DNA of 64,000 nt from GCA-2746605 sp963704835 (lineage in GTDB: Bacteria > Bacteroidota > Ignavibacteria > Ignavibacteriales > Melioribacteraceae): the NCBI GenBank assembly GCA_963704835.1, contig CAVPHW010000011.1, positions 124,001 to 188,000 of the forward strand. The letters are read 5' to 3'. Below the pieces are notes generated by a model that saw only the letters and a list, made by a program, of their open reading frames with translations, searched no databases and was not told the DNA's origin. Numbering within the stretch: position 1 is the first letter of the stretch; each line of letters opens with the position of its first letter. Below, piece after piece: positions 56,265 through 64,000 of the stretch. Position numbers and translations under genes: made by a program.

Positions 56265-56670
56265 GCTTTTCTTTAAGTTCATTTGGGATTGGTGTTTTCT
56301 TAAAATCAACTTTGCTAACAACTACATGTTTGGTAATAACTTCGGCAACAGTCTTATCTACTACACTTAATTTGTATTTAATAATAAATGAGGTATTTCC
56401 AATATCGCTCAATTCTAACTTACAAGTTAAAACATCTCCAAATCTAACTGGGGAATAAAAATCAGCACTGGAATTTACAATGGGAATAACAATTTCATCA
56501 TTAAAGAAATAATTTGTTTTTAGATTTAAAGATTCAAAAAACTGCTCATAAGCAATATGGGCAAACTTAAAAAAGTTTGCAAAAAACACTATTCCACCGG
56601 GATCAGTATCTGAAAAAGTGACTTTGTATTCATTTTTAAACAAGAGCGCCTCTATAGCATCAAATTTCAA
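56245..56670 (-). CDS. menI: Hotdog thioesterase, probable DHNA-CoA hydrolase
   Basis: A 141-residue 4HBT/YbgC-type hotdog protein. YKVTFSDTDPGGIVFFANFFKFAHIAYEQFF holds the catalytic Asp and closely follows the DTDxxGxVxFxN pattern of DHNA-CoA thioesterases. This would supply the only step absent from the adjacent men operon, hydrolysis of DHNA-CoA. Other acyl-CoA thioesterases of the YbgC group share the fold, so the specific substrate is inferred from context. It lies on the opposite strand, convergent with menE. Confidence 0.8.
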   Translation of the reverse strand: MKFDAIEALLFKNEYKVTFSDTDPGGIVFFANFFKFAHIAYEQFFESLNLKTNYFFNDEIVIPIVNSSADFYSPVRFGDVLTCKLELSDIGNTSFIIKYKLSVVDKTVAEVITKHVVVSKVDFKKTPIPNELKEKLIKHLA

Positions 56671-56734
56671 AAAATAATTAACTATATTTCAGTTCAAAAT
56701 TAGTATTTATTTATTACCTACAAAAGGAATATTT

Positions 56735-57130
56735 GTGAATCCGTTTATTGTGGTTGGTTTAATTTTAGCCGGTTTATTTATCTCATATCAATTATTTGCA
56801 ATAATTAAATCGAAAAAATCAGTTGGAAATCCCATTCCGTTTGATAAATTGGATGAAGATCTTGTATTAAAAATCAAAAACAGAAAAAGTTTACTATATT
56901 TTCATTCTCCCAGATGTCATAATTGCAAAGCGCAGACTCCAATAATAGAAAATCTTAAGAACGAATTTCCATCAATATTTTCAATCGATACCAGTGAAAA
57001 ACTTGAAATTGCAAGAGCATTTAATGTGATGGGCACTCCATCTCTTGTCTTTTTAGGACATGATAAAATTGATGGATATTATGTTGGGAAGAAAGATGAA
57101 AAATTTATTAGAGAAAAACTTCAGATTTAA
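56735..57130 (+). CDS. Membrane-anchored thioredoxin-like protein
   Basis: A 131-residue protein starting at GTG 56735 with AAAGGAA upstream. One N-terminal membrane segment (IVVGLILAGLFISYQLFAII) is followed by a thioredoxin fold with an active site YFHSPRCHNCKAQTP (CHNC rather than CGPC) and the cis-Pro in VMGTPSLVFLG. It would act as a thiol oxidoreductase facing the periplasm or cytoplasm depending on topology. A role in cytochrome maturation or disulfide exchange is possible; no ccm genes are nearby. Confidence 0.88.
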   Translation: MNPFIVVGLILAGLFISYQLFAIIKSKKSVGNPIPFDKLDEDLVLKIKNRKSLLYFHSPRCHNCKAQTPIIENLKNEFPSIFSIDTSEKLEIARAFNVMGTPSLVFLGHDKIDGYYVGKKDEKFIREKLQI

Positions 57131-57174
57131 TAACCTGCTTATACCCATATAACCTTTCAATCAATAAAAACATT

Positions 57175-58479
57175 ATGCCAAATAAAGTTATAATAATACT
57201 GCTTCTTATTTTTATAAATAGTTCTTACTCACAACAAGATGTAAAGAGAACTTACTATCCAGATGGAAAAATTGAATCGGAAGGTGATTTTCTAGATAAT
57301 CAGAAGAATGGTATTTATAGAGAATTCTACCCAAATGGGGTTTTATGGAAAAGTTGGAATTTTGTTAAGGGGAAAGAGGAAGGCATCTCAAATTGGTATT
57401 TCAGTGACGGTACTTTAAGTATGGTTTGGAATTATGTTAATGGAAAACTTGAAGGTGATGCCGTTTGGTATTATGAAAGTGGCGAGATTTGGTCTATCCC
57501 ACATTATGAAAACAATATTCAGCAGGGATTTACAAAAACATTTTATAAAAGCGGAGCAGTTCAAGGTCTTTGGCAATATTCTGATGGGAAGTTGAATGGT
57601 TTATCGAAATTATTTTTTGAAAATGGTAAGATTGAAGTAGAGCGAAATTATATAGATGGCAAGCTTGAAGGTAAGAATATAGTGTACAATGATTATGGTG
57701 GCATTGCCTTAGAAGCAAATTATAAAAATGATTTATTACAAGGCAATTCTTATATCTATTATCCAGACAAGTCAATTAAAGTAGCGGATACTTATGAACA
57801 GGGACAAATAGTTAAAAGATTGCGGTATGATATAGTTGGAAACTTTGAAAAAATGGAAGAGAGTTTCATTGAATTTTATGGCGATGGCACAATAAAATCA
57901 GATTTACAATTTAAAGAGGGAAAAATAAACGGAATAAATAAATATTATTATCCTGGTGGTTTTGCAAAGGCAATACTCAATTATAATAATGAAAAATTGG
58001 ATTCTACTTGCAGTTTTTATTTTGAGAATGGAATACTTCATAAACAAACCAATTATGTGGAAGGATTAAAAAATGGTATAGAAAACTTATTTGATAGTAG
58101 TGGTGTTTTAATTTCAAAGCAAAGTTATTTGCAAGATGAGTTAAATGGAGAAGCCATCACATACTATCCAAGTTTGAAAATAAAAAGTGTAAGCAACTAT
58201 ATTTATGGCAAAATTCAGGGCAAAGAAATTTATTATTTTGAAGATGGTGTTATTAAAAAAGAAATTTATTATAAGAACAATTTAATCGATGGTGTTTACA
58301 CAGAGTATTTTAATAACAAAGAAGTTGCAAGTTTTGGTATTTATAAAAATGGAATTAAGAATGGTAAATTCTATAATTATTATCCAAATGGCTTATTAAA
58401 AAAAGAAGCAGTGTATGAAATGGATTCTTTAACTTCTGAAATTCATTACAATGAAAAAGGGATTAAAATAATTAATTAG
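57175..58479 (+). CDS. Exported MORN-variant (YwqK-like) repeat protein
   Basis: A signal peptide (VIIILLLIFINSSYSQ) precedes about 17 tandem repeats of roughly 23 residues following the pattern YYPDGKIESEGDFLDNQKNG, i.e. the MORN_2 repeats of YwqK-family proteins. Such proteins are usually secreted or periplasmic and of unknown function; some databases label them antitoxin-like, but there is no toxin gene here to support that. The C-terminus overlaps the convergent neighbour by eight bases. Confidence 0.87.
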   Translation: MPNKVIIILLLIFINSSYSQQDVKRTYYPDGKIESEGDFLDNQKNGIYREFYPNGVLWKSWNFVKGKEEGISNWYFSDGTLSMVWNYVNGKLEGDAVWYYESGEIWSIPHYENNIQQGFTKTFYKSGAVQGLWQYSDGKLNGLSKLFFENGKIEVERNYIDGKLEGKNIVYNDYGGIALEANYKNDLLQGNSYIYYPDKSIKVADTYEQGQIVKRLRYDIVGNFEKMEESFIEFYGDGTIKSDLQFKEGKINGINKYYYPGGFAKAILNYNNEKLDSTCSFYFENGILHKQTNYVEGLKNGIENLFDSSGVLISKQSYLQDELNGEAITYYPSLKIKSVSNYIYGKIQGKEIYYFEDGVIKKEIYYKNNLIDGVYTEYFNNKEVASFGIYKNGIKNGKFYNYYPNGLLKKEAVYEMDSLTSEIHYNEKGIKIIN

Positions 58480-59440
58480 TTTTCTCATCTAACTTTAATT
58501 CGATTGACTGTTTATCAAAATTCACAAAAGTTTTGTCATTCTTCTTAGAAAAGCCAGAGGCAGTTGTTTCTGAATTTGTTTTATTTAATGTTTTAACATT
58601 TCCAAGCATATCTTTAGAAACCACACTAAGATTAGGGTATGTCCATTTATTCTCTTTAAAAATAGGAGTGCTACCTTTTATAAAAACGGCGTGCTTATTT
58701 TCAAATATTCCAGTTAAATAAATTTCATCAGTAAGTAATTTCTCTTTCCAAAGTAAGTTATGGTTCACAATATCTAAGCAGAAAGAACTTTTATTTGTAT
58801 ATCCTAAAAACTGATTAGATTCACTATCAAATATTCCTCTATCAAACTTTTCATCTATTTGAAAAAATATGTTTTTATTCCCATTTAGAAATAGCGATGA
58901 ATTAATAATAGTGTCAGCTTCCCAAGAATAAATTGATACCGCTACAAATTCACCATTATCTGAAGAAGCCAATCCAGAAACAATTCCAGAATTTATATTT
59001 GTCGAATCCAATAAATTCCCAACTAAATCAAGAGTATAAATAATGTTTGTGTTTTTTTCGGAGACCAGTATTATAACATCTTTATTTGTTATTGCAGCTA
59101 ATAAAATTTGCTCATTTTGTTGATGTGTTTTATAAAAATGATGTGCACTTAACAATTTGCTTCCACTAAAGAATTCAACTAATCCTTCTTGAGAATAAGT
59201 CAAAACTAAATTGCCATTCTTTAAAACATTTATTTCTGGTATTGATTGATATGGTATTAGTTTCTTTTTGAAATTATAGCTTAAAATATCATTGTTGTAA
59301 ACAGAAATATTTAGTTCTCTAATTTTTGAATAATCGTTCTCGCCTATTTTCTTGCTGTATGAAAAGATATCCTGTGCATAGGAGTTTAAGCTAAGCCTGG
59401 TAAAAAGTAAAATGCAGTATATTAAAATTGTTTTATTCAT
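58472..59440 (-). CDS. Secreted protein of unknown function
   Basis: A 322-residue protein with a signal peptide (ILIYCILLFTRLSLNSYAQ). The mature part is beta-rich with recurring strand patterns (VLKNGNLVLTYSQEGLVEFF, VIILVSEKNTNIIYTLDLVGN, VSGLASSDNGEFVAVSIYSW), which suggests a seven-bladed propeller-like fold. I do not recognise a family and see no catalytic motif. It lies 15 bases after the M23/T9SS protein gene on the same strand and is probably co-transcribed with it. Confidence 0.72.
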   Translation of the reverse strand: MNKTILIYCILLFTRLSLNSYAQDIFSYSKKIGENDYSKIRELNISVYNNDILSYNFKKKLIPYQSIPEINVLKNGNLVLTYSQEGLVEFFSGSKLLSAHHFYKTHQQNEQILLAAITNKDVIILVSEKNTNIIYTLDLVGNLLDSTNINSGIVSGLASSDNGEFVAVSIYSWEADTIINSSLFLNGNKNIFFQIDEKFDRGIFDSESNQFLGYTNKSSFCLDIVNHNLLWKEKLLTDEIYLTGIFENKHAVFIKGSTPIFKENKWTYPNLSVVSKDMLGNVKTLNKTNSETTASGFSKKNDKTFVNFDKQSIELKLDEKTN

Positions 59441-59455
59441 TGATTTTTACATTTC

Positions 59456-61762
59456 CTATTTGAGTAAAATCATTTTTTTTGTTTGTACCTTTGAACCAAT
59501 TTTGAGTTGGTAGTAATAAACTCCAGAGCTTAAATTACTTGCATCAAAGGTTATTTGGTAATTGCCTGGACTTTTAATCTCATTTACTAGAGTTGAAACT
59601 TTATTCCCCAAAACATCAAAAATATCTATTCTTGTTGCAGCTTTATTAAAGTCTTGGGGGACAGTAAATTTTATAGTTGTAGTTGGGTTAAATGGATTTG
59701 GATAATTTTGTTCAAGCGCCCACATATTTGGAATTGAGTTGTTTTCATTGTCTACTCCAATAATAATAAACACAAAGGCTTCCAAAATAGTTGACATTAA
59801 TATCGAACGAGCATCCTTTTCTAAAATAGATTCAAATGGAAAGGAGAAATATACTAATCCTCCAAAATTCGTACTGTCACCAAATGATCCGGTGTACGCA
59901 ATTCCTCCTTTTCTATATGCACCATCTCTGACATGTTCGTAGTTATAATTAAGAACTGGAACGGCTCCATTTATCGGTTCAATATCGTCTGGTGATTTAT
60001 CATAGAATGTTGAATGAAATCTTTCAAAAAAGCCACCGATTTCACCATTTAATTCAAAAAGCAATTCATTTCCATCATGCATTAATTTTGCTTTTAAGTA
60101 CTGATGATAAAAAAGTGTATCTGAAAATTCGTTATTGCTATGCTTGGTATCTAAATCTTGGCCAATATTACTACCGCTAATAAATAACTTTCCACCACTC
60201 TCAAGGTATTGAGCAATCTTGTATTGCTCTAAATTTACAAGAGTATTATCTTCGCTTGATTCATCTCCCAAAAACCAAATCACCATATCGTATTTATTTA
60301 AACTAACTTGTTCGTTTATCACGGCCTCGTTTGAACAAGATGAAATTGAAAAGTAAGTTAAAGCTTCCTGCACTGCTTTAGAATAAACAATATTAAATTC
60401 GTGACTTGGTTCTGTCCAACTTCCATTTCCGCCATATTTATCAAAACCATCGACGATTAATATATCTAGCTTATTAATATCAGAAATAGTAGCATACACA
60501 TCACTTCGTCCAGATTCGTTATCATTCGAATCAATGGCTGTTAAGAAATATTTTAGTTCTTTTTTAGTTGTTGGAGTTAAAAAACTATTTGGGTTTTGAA
60601 AAATTATTTCGGTTGCCAAAGAATTTAACATTGATTCATCAGCAGCTAAACTCCAACTATCCTCATTTAGTGGAGAATAATAAATTCTATAACCTTTAAG
60701 ATTATTCAAAATATATTTATCCCAACTAATTAAGATAGAATCGTTGCTAGTTAAAACTGTGTTAAGAACGGGTGGTAATTTAATTACAGAAATTGGGAAT
60801 CTTTGTGAGGTTGAATTGTTTCTTGTATCTTCGGAAAATATTTCTAATAAATAATTTCCCGCATCAAGCAAATCAGTATCCAAATAATTATTTGGAATTG
60901 TTAAAGTTGAATTTATTTGAGATTCGCCATTCCCATTTGTAAGCCAGTAAACTGGATCTGAAAGAGTTGCAATTCCTTTTGCAAAAGCATTGTGGACATA
61001 ACTATCAAGAGGCATATTATAAAATCTATATTTTACTCCTTTGTCACTGGGTTCATAAATTGTTTTAGTTCCATCCTCTGAAAGAATTCTATAGCCTAAA
61101 ATATATGTTCCATTATTAGAATTGGATCCGGTTGCACCATTCACTTCACGTACTTTTATTCTAATATCTACTTTTCCTTTTAACTGGTTAGACGGTATTC
61201 CATTAAAAGTTTTATCCTCAAAAAACGCTAATGTATTTCCCTCAATTACAGGTGCAAAAAAATCGGTATATGGGAATAGTCCGCCTTCGGGTCTCACGGG
61301 ATTTATTTCATTCCCAATTCCACTTGAGTTTTGGTCTAACAGTTCTCGTTCAATTAAATGAACATGCGCGGCACCATTATATATTGTCCCAATTATTGTT
61401 TGCCCAGTTATAACATTTTGTCCAACAGTTAAAGTTGGACTAGGAACAACGTGGTAATATGTGAGATGTTTTTTCATTCCATTAATTATAGATTTTACAT
61501 TAATGTAGGAATCATAACCATTATTTGAGATAGAATAAACAGTTCCATTAATAGATGGATAAACGGGATAGCCATCTGGTTCACCAATATCCACTGCATT
61601 ATGAAAATGATCAGAGCTTCCGGTATTTCTAAATTCAGCAAAAGTTGCATTTAATCCCTGGCTAGAATTTAAGGGAGGTACCGGCCATTGGTATTTTGTT
61701 ACATCTTGCTGAGCAGAGATGAAGAAAGAAAAACCTAAAAATATAAAAATCGATTTATACAT
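59456..61762 (-). CDS. Secreted M23-like protein with fibronectin-type region and type IX sorting tail
   Basis: A 768-residue exported protein with a signal peptide (YKSIFIFLGFSFFISAQ). An M23/LytM metallopeptidase domain lies at about 25-150, with metal ligands in HFHNAVDIGEPDGYPVYP and HVHLIEREL. A fibronectin-like region follows (around 340-440). Next is a GATase/ThuA-like segment (about 440-640) with GFDKYGGNGSW and YLESGGKLFISGSN. The last 85 residues form the type A sorting domain, beginning ALEQNYPNPFNPTTTIKF and ending GVYYYQLKIGSKVQTKKMILLK. Export through the type IX system is therefore expected. The target of the peptidase is unknown. Confidence 0.88.
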   Translation of the reverse strand: MYKSIFIFLGFSFFISAQQDVTKYQWPVPPLNSSQGLNATFAEFRNTGSSDHFHNAVDIGEPDGYPVYPSINGTVYSISNNGYDSYINVKSIINGMKKHLTYYHVVPSPTLTVGQNVITGQTIIGTIYNGAAHVHLIERELLDQNSSGIGNEINPVRPEGGLFPYTDFFAPVIEGNTLAFFEDKTFNGIPSNQLKGKVDIRIKVREVNGATGSNSNNGTYILGYRILSEDGTKTIYEPSDKGVKYRFYNMPLDSYVHNAFAKGIATLSDPVYWLTNGNGESQINSTLTIPNNYLDTDLLDAGNYLLEIFSEDTRNNSTSQRFPISVIKLPPVLNTVLTSNDSILISWDKYILNNLKGYRIYYSPLNEDSWSLAADESMLNSLATEIIFQNPNSFLTPTTKKELKYFLTAIDSNDNESGRSDVYATISDINKLDILIVDGFDKYGGNGSWTEPSHEFNIVYSKAVQEALTYFSISSCSNEAVINEQVSLNKYDMVIWFLGDESSEDNTLVNLEQYKIAQYLESGGKLFISGSNIGQDLDTKHSNNEFSDTLFYHQYLKAKLMHDGNELLFELNGEIGGFFERFHSTFYDKSPDDIEPINGAVPVLNYNYEHVRDGAYRKGGIAYTGSFGDSTNFGGLVYFSFPFESILEKDARSILMSTILEAFVFIIIGVDNENNSIPNMWALEQNYPNPFNPTTTIKFTVPQDFNKAATRIDIFDVLGNKVSTLVNEIKSPGNYQITFDASNLSSGVYYYQLKIGSKVQTKKMILLK

Positions 61763-61831
61763 ATTAAAATTAAGATTGTTGTAATTGAAAGATAATGGAT
61801 AAAGGGAAGTTAGAAAAGAGGAAAATTAATT

Positions 61832-63454
61832 CTAAATATTAAAAATTACTGAAAAGACTGACCCCACATTTTTCTCACTTTTTACGGTTAGTTCTGCATT
61901 GTTCAGTTCTGCATAGCTTTTTACAAGTGACAAACCAAGCCCAATCCCCTCATAACTTCTAGTGTAGCCTTGTTCCTCTTGTGTAAATGGATCAAATATT
62001 TGTGTAATGTATTCTGATGAAATACCAATCCCGGTATCAATAATATCAACCTGAAGATCACCATATTCATTAGTGAAAGGTTTTATAGTTATAGAACCTT
62101 TCTCGGTATACTTAATAGCATTGTCAATTAGGTTAATGAACATCTGACCAACAGAATATTGATCACATACTACCCTACTTGGAGTTGATGAACTTACTAA
62201 TTCTAATTTAATTCCCTTACTTAAGGCGCTGTTACTTAATTCTTTTATGATCGGCCATAAGACATCATCTTCTAAGTCTAATTCAGTTAATTTAATTTCA
62301 TATTTTTGATTTTGGTTTTTAGAAACATTTAGGATTAGATCAATTGTTCTGGTAAGTCTATTTCCTCCACGTTCAATATACTCAAATGTTTCAGCCATTT
62401 CTTGGCTTAGCTGGTCTTTCAATTCACTTTTTATCAGCGATGAAAAACTTAATATTGAATTTAATGGTGTTCTTATTTCATGAGAAATTTGGGCTAAAAA
62501 ATCAGATTTTATTCTAACTGCTTCTTCAGCTTCTTGCTTCGCTTTTAGTATTTCGTCTTCATATTTTTTTCGTTCAATAACTCTAGAAATTTGAGCAGCC
62601 ACCAATTCCATTACTTCCTTATTCTCTAAGGAATATTGGTTCCCAAAATAATCTTTCATTATAATTGCACCAATAATATTGTTTTGTATTTTTAAGGGAA
62701 TACCAATTATTGTTCTTGGCTTAATAGCATATTTAAGAAAAGTAGAGTTTTCTAATAAAAATTCTATGTTCAATTCATCAAGTAAAACTGGAATCTTGTT
62801 ATTTTGGACATACCGAAACTCTTCAATTAAATTTGGTGTTTCATCAAACTCGTATTCACTCTGAATAAATGGAAACTCAATATGCTGATTTGTTGAGTTT
62901 ATTAAACAGACAGCAAAATTACTAATTGGCATTAATTGGGTTACTGATTTATATATTGAAGCATAGAACTCTACATCAAGGGGTGAGCTGTTAACTAGGT
63001 TGGAAATTTCTAATAATGTAGATTGAAGTAATTCATTTTTCAGACGACCAGTAATATTCACTGCAGTAGTTATTCTTAGTTTATTACCTTCGTCATCATT
63101 AACCTTAAGATTTGTAGTCTGAATATAAAAATAGGTCCCATTTTTATGTTTTACTTTTTCTTCAGCTTTAAGAATATTTGTGCCGTTAAATATCTTTAAG
63201 TGGTTTTCATCAACAACCGGTTTTGAATCATCAGAAAGTAATGAAGAATAGTTTAAGCCTATTAATTCCTCTTTTTCATAACCAAACATATCAACAAATA
63301 TTTTGTTGAGTTCAATGATTTTACCCTCATAATTAACAATACAAATTGCATTTTGTGTATCATTAAAATAGGATTTAAACAGATTAATGTACTTCCCTTG
63401 GGGAATGTCTGTTAAGCTACTTTCGCTATATGATTGTTTATTGTTTTCGAACAT
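61832..63454 (-). CDS. PAS-GAF sensor histidine kinase
   Basis: A 540-residue soluble kinase. A PAS domain (about 30-140: AICIVNYEGKIIELNKIFVDMFGY) and a GAF domain (about 150-300: PRTIIGIPLKIQNNIIGAIIMKDYFG) lead through a short coiled coil to HisKA with the H-box LAQISHEIRTPLNSILSFSS (phospho-His near 322). The ATPase domain has the N-box INLIDNAIKYTEKG, the G1 box DIIDTGIGISSEY and the G2 box EGIGLGLSLVKSY. No receiver gene lies beside it. The 134-bp gap to the divergent ferredoxin gene holds both promoters. Confidence 0.93.
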   Translation of the reverse strand: MFENNKQSYSESSLTDIPQGKYINLFKSYFNDTQNAICIVNYEGKIIELNKIFVDMFGYEKEELIGLNYSSLLSDDSKPVVDENHLKIFNGTNILKAEEKVKHKNGTYFYIQTTNLKVNDDEGNKLRITTAVNITGRLKNELLQSTLLEISNLVNSSPLDVEFYASIYKSVTQLMPISNFAVCLINSTNQHIEFPFIQSEYEFDETPNLIEEFRYVQNNKIPVLLDELNIEFLLENSTFLKYAIKPRTIIGIPLKIQNNIIGAIIMKDYFGNQYSLENKEVMELVAAQISRVIERKKYEDEILKAKQEAEEAVRIKSDFLAQISHEIRTPLNSILSFSSLIKSELKDQLSQEMAETFEYIERGGNRLTRTIDLILNVSKNQNQKYEIKLTELDLEDDVLWPIIKELSNSALSKGIKLELVSSSTPSRVVCDQYSVGQMFINLIDNAIKYTEKGSITIKPFTNEYGDLQVDIIDTGIGISSEYITQIFDPFTQEEQGYTRSYEGIGLGLSLVKSYAELNNAELTVKSEKNVGSVFSVIFNI

Positions 63455-63588
63455 TATTATGCATTTTTAGATTGCTACATCATTATCGAGAAAATATTTG
63501 AGTTTTTAACATAATTCTTAGATTAATCTTTTAAATTCACTCAACCAATCTTTATTTTAAGTTTCTCATTTTTTAGAAGGGATTTTCA

Positions 63589-63789
63589 ATGTTAATGATC
63601 CAAATTTTGGAAGATAAATGTGATTTTTGTGGATGTTGTGTCGGTGTATGTCCTGAAGATGCAATTGAACTTAAGGAAGCGAGTATTAAAATTATTGAAC
63701 CGCTCTGTACAAATTGTGCAAAATGTGTCTGGTCATGTCCAATTGAAGTTCTTAAATTTAATAGGAATGGAGTTGAGGTGTTAGAATAA
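63589..63789 (+). CDS. Dicluster (2x[4Fe-4S]) ferredoxin
   Basis: A 66-residue bacterial-type ferredoxin. Two cluster motifs are present: CDFCGCCVGVCPEDAIEL with an extra cysteine next to the third ligand, and CTNCAKCVWSCPIEVLKF. It has an AGAAGGG site upstream. Its TAA overlaps the ATG of the following flavoprotein by one base, so the two are co-translated and likely partners. This suggests the ferredoxin delivers electrons to the reductase. Confidence 0.95.
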   Translation: MLMIQILEDKCDFCGCCVGVCPEDAIELKEASIKIIEPLCTNCAKCVWSCPIEVLKFNRNGVEVLE

Positions 63790-64000
63790 TGAAAAATGAG
63801 TATGATATAATTGTTGTAGGTGCTGGACCAGCTGGATCAATAGCTGCCAAATTTGCTGCTGAGCAAGGGGTTTCCGTGTTAATGTTGGAAAAAGATAGAG
63901 ATGTTGGTTATCCAGTAAGATGCGGTGAAGCAGTAAGTAAAGCAGGAATTGAAGAATTTATTGCTCCGGATCCTAAATGGATTGCAGCGGAAATTACCAG
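63789..64000 (+). CDS. Geranylgeranyl reductase-family flavoprotein, 5' fragment
   Basis: Only the first 70 residues are in the window. The FAD-binding Rossmann motif is IIVVGAGPAGSIAAKFAA, and RCGEAVSKAGIEEFI with PDPKWIAAEI is characteristic of geranylgeranyl/digeranylgeranylglycerophospholipid reductases, which saturate isoprenoid chains. These often work with a small ferredoxin, matching the gene just upstream. In a menaquinone-producing bacterium the substrate could be the quinone side chain or another polyprenyl lipid; this is inferred. The gene continues past 64000. Confidence 0.88.
   Translation, partial: MKNEYDIIVVGAGPAGSIAAKFAAEQGVSVLMLEKDRDVGYPVRCGEAVSKAGIEEFIAPDPKWIAAEIT

Noticed and set aside
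57175..58479. Antitoxin role suggested by the YwqK family label
   Set aside because: No toxin gene is adjacent and the protein has a signal peptide.
1..64000. tRNA, rRNA, CRISPR, prophage or transposase genes
   Set aside because: No cloverleaf, repeat-spacer array or integrase/transposase motif was found by reading the intergenic regions and ORFs.

Overview
The window is AT-rich bacterial chromosome that reads like a flagellated, menaquinone-using member of Ignavibacteriota (Bacteroidota/Chlorobi side). This placement is inferred from gene content. The supporting features are a type IX secretion sorting tail of the NYPNPFNPTTT kind on a secreted peptidase, tandem S46 dipeptidyl-peptidases, an OPT transporter with a companion membrane protein, and a complete classical Men pathway next to full flagellar rod, ring, hook-junction and stator genes. 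No rRNA, tRNA, CRISPR array or transposase was seen.

Layout. 1-13.7 kb (+): a flagellar operon, two unknown proteins and a small ORF, then flgF-flgG-flgA-flgH-flgI-flgJ-flgN-flgK-flgL, motA-motB, fliW-csrA, a response regulator and a second motA-motB pair. 13.8-17.1 kb (+): a signalling cluster with a receiver-DHp protein, an unknown protein and a PAS histidine kinase. 17.2-20.1 kb (+): a membrane protein and an OPT-family transporter, closed by a strong terminator. 20.1-20.5 kb: non-coding, with a 117-bp inverted-repeat element at 20172-20288 and nothing recognisable at 20289-20468. 20.5-22.1 kb (-): a small protein and a phosphomannomutase. 22.2-27.1 kb (+): a cysteine-rich zinc-ribbon ORF and two S46 peptidases. 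27.1-29.4 kb (-): feoA-feoB. 29.5-36.0 kb (+): a multiheme cytochrome, a cytochrome/barrel protein, a HAD phosphatase, an isochorismatase-like hydrolase, a TonB-domain protein and a chemoreceptor. 36.0-42.0 kb (-): hrcA-grpE-dnaJ, comEA-like, a membrane protein, PilM-like, rsmD and coaD. 42.2-46.9 kb (+): purM, a TatD/radical-SAM fusion, a D-Ala-D-Ala carboxypeptidase and prmA. 46.9-48.0 kb (-): a MarR regulator and a YgjP-like metallopeptidase. 48.0-56.3 kb (+): menF-menD-menH-menB-menA-menC-menE, nearly all overlapping, met by a convergent DHNA-CoA thioesterase-like gene. 56.7-64.0 kb: thioredoxin, MORN-repeat protein, secreted proteins, a sensor kinase, and a ferredoxin followed by a geranylgeranyl-reductase-like flavoprotein cut by the window end.

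The most striking feature is the number of interrupted reading frames in otherwise perfectly conserved genes: flgA, the second S46 peptidase, feoB, the chemoreceptor, the YgjP-like gene, menF (twice), menD, menB and menE. Each is repaired by adding or dropping one base, and more than half fall between 47.7 and 56.2 kb. Assembly or sequencing indels are the simplest explanation, so absence of any of these functions should not be inferred. Eight of the ten need one base dropped, and several can be written as an extra base at a Leu CTT codon; this is recorded as a speculative lead only.

Functionally, the window joins motility (flagellum, two stator types, CsrA/FliW control, chemoreceptor), respiration (menaquinone synthesis, multiheme cytochromes, FeoAB iron uptake) and peptide use (S46 dipeptidases with an OPT-type oligopeptide transporter). 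That fits an anaerobic or facultative heterotroph.
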